DNA from: Pseudomonadota bacterium
Lineage (GTDB): Bacteria > Myxococcota_A > Polyangia > Fen-1088
Direction: 5' to 3'
Assembly: GCA_017881285.1 (NCBI GenBank)
Contig: JADGRD010000300.1
Span: forward strand, 1 to 5,384
Length of the DNA stretch: 5,384 bases
Shown: in pieces, positions 4,468 to 5,384 of the stretch
Layout of the letters: every line of letters starts with the position of its first letter
Numbering within the stretch: the first letter of the stretch is position 1
Program-made: the position numbers and the translations under genes
The notes under the pieces: generated by a model
Seen by the model: only the letters and a program-made list of their open reading frames with translations
What the model was told of the DNA's origin: nothing
The model's database searches: none

Positions 4468-5384
4468 TTACACCGGCTCGGTGGAGATGCCTGCCGCCGT
4501 CCACAGCACGGCCTTGCCCGGGACCAGGAGACGGCGGGAAGGGGCCGTACCGACCGGGGTGCCGGGACCAAACCCTCCTCCGGGGGGGACGGTGACGGCT
4601 TGGACGCTTCCGGCGGCGTTGTTCCAGATCACGACGAACGTGCCGGCGGCGTCACCCGCCACGCCAACGCCACCCTTGTCGTTGAGGGCTGAGAGCAGCG
4701 TGGGCGCTCCCCAGGCTCCGCCCGCCGGGCATCGCGAAGCGTAGCTCAGGGTGCCCGTTGTCTTGATCACCGCGAAGACCACGATGGCGTTGCCCGCGCC
4801 GTCGATCGCGGTGTCAATCCCCGCGACGTTGGGGCCGGGTAGCTGGGTGACGCTGCTCCAGGTTCCACCAGCGCTACGGGTGACGACGTTGTTGCTCGCG
4901 CTGTTCGCCTGCCAGGCAAACGAGGCCGCGCCAGCGTCGTTGAGCGCGACTTGCAGCGGCGGTAATGCATTCCTGGGAGCAGAGCCCAACGTAACCGGCG
5001 AGGCAAAGCCACCTAGAATGGTCCCGGAGACGACCTGGACCTGCCCGGAGTGGGTTTTCCAGCCGACGATGACGCCTCCGACGGAATTCGTCGCCAGGCC
5101 GATTCCGCCCCCTTGCGCGACCAGCGTCTTCGCCGCCGTCCAGCTTCGGCCGGCCAGCAGTGTGGCGGTCGCGACCGGTGTCGCGAGGGTCGTGCCGGCC
5201 CAGACCGCGATGGTGTTGCCACCGCCATCCATGCCGATCAGGGGATGACCGGCAATAGTGCTGACGACAACCGGGACGCTCCAGCTCCCTCCGCTCGCCG
5301 GCCGTATGCTCGCCTGAATGTTGGGCGCAGTAGCGGGTCCCCCCTGCCAGACCACGACCGCCCGGCCGTCGGGAGCGATGGCGA
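4468..5384 (-). CDS. Propeller-like repeat protein, C-terminal part (5' end beyond window)
   Basis: The frame is open from the right edge to a TAA at 4468-4470, giving 304 visible residues. The GTG at 5353-5355 is not a true start, because the upstream codons read APDGRAV and complete another repeat unit. The protein consists of repeats of about 48 residues, each with a core like D-x-G-G-N-x-I-A-V-W. Counting from that GTG, the core ends at Trp3, Trp52, Trp99, Trp148, Phe194 and Trp244, with a degenerate unit ending at Trp285. Between cores come turns such as GRSW, GTW and GAW followed by a short strand with P-V or L. This spacing and the Gly/Ala/Val/Thr-rich composition suit a beta-propeller or similar all-beta, exported protein. 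There is one cysteine and no catalytic motif. Such proteins are common and mostly uncharacterised; binding or surface roles are guesses. It converges on the plus-strand genes and shows no link to the PKS operon. Confidence 0.8.
   Translation of the reverse strand, partial: AIAPDGRAVVVWQGGPATAPNIQASIRPASGGSWSVPVVVSTIAGHPLIGMDGGGNTIAVWAGTTLATPVATATLLAGRSWTAAKTLVAQGGGIGLATNSVGGVIVGWKTHSGQVQVVSGTILGGFASPVTLGSAPRNALPPLQVALNDAGAASFAWQANSASNNVVTRSAGGTWSSVTQLPGPNVAGIDTAIDGAGNAIVVFAVIKTTGTLSYASRCPAGGAWGAPTLLSALNDKGGVGVAGDAAGTFVVIWNNAAGSVQAVTVPPGGGFGPGTPVGTAPSRRLLVPGKAVLWTAAGISTEPV

Noticed and set aside
4230..4571. Minus-strand open frame of 113 codons between the repeat protein and the small membrane gene
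   Set aside because: It overlaps the end of the repeat protein gene in another frame, and its codon positions are less biased than the opposite strand. It has no recognisable motif.

Overview
The window is GC-rich bacterial DNA with tightly packed genes and strong G/C preference at third codon positions. It looks like a Gram-negative, proteobacteria-like chromosome, but nothing in it fixes the taxon. I see no tRNA, rRNA, CRISPR array, insertion sequence or phage gene.

Left half (about 1-2976, all minus strand): a compact three-gene operon for a prenylated or methylated aromatic lipid. In transcription order it encodes (1) a U32-peptidase-like protein with two cysteine clusters (1900-2976); (2) a type III polyketide synthase with an intact Cys119-His285-Asn318 triad (782-1870), 29 bases downstream and behind a very good ribosome binding site; (3) an integral membrane protein (1-791, cut by the left edge) that overlaps the synthase by 10 bases. 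This third protein joins an isoprenylcysteine methyltransferase (ICMT)-type domain to the start of a UbiA-type prenyltransferase domain in one reading frame. The layout recalls Streptomyces srsABC (type III PKS, ICMT-type methyltransferase, flavin hydroxylase for phenolic lipids). Here no flavin hydroxylase is visible, a U32 protein sits in the operon, and a prenyltransferase domain is added. The working model is: the PKS makes an alkylresorcinol, alkylpyrone or similar ring; the U32 protein modifies it, possibly as an oxygen-independent hydroxylase by analogy with UbiU/UbiV; the fusion protein then methylates and prenylates it in the membrane.

Upstream of the operon (2977-3494): a leader region with a near-perfect Shine-Dalgarno sequence at 3268-3278. 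It precedes either a 76-codon or a 14-codon ORF, neither of which I recognise.

Middle (about 3495-4403, plus strand): decayed or rearranged DNA. A c-type-cytochrome-like fragment with a CxxCH motif is broken by a one-base frameshift and joined to the C-terminal half of a cupredoxin-like protein. A plausible 61-residue two-helix membrane protein follows (4030-4215), then a stretch with coding-like composition but no convincing start (4216-4403).

Right end (4468-5384, minus strand): the C-terminal part of a secreted-type repeat protein with roughly 48-residue, propeller-like repeats. Its N-terminus lies beyond the window. It has no visible functional link to the PKS operon.
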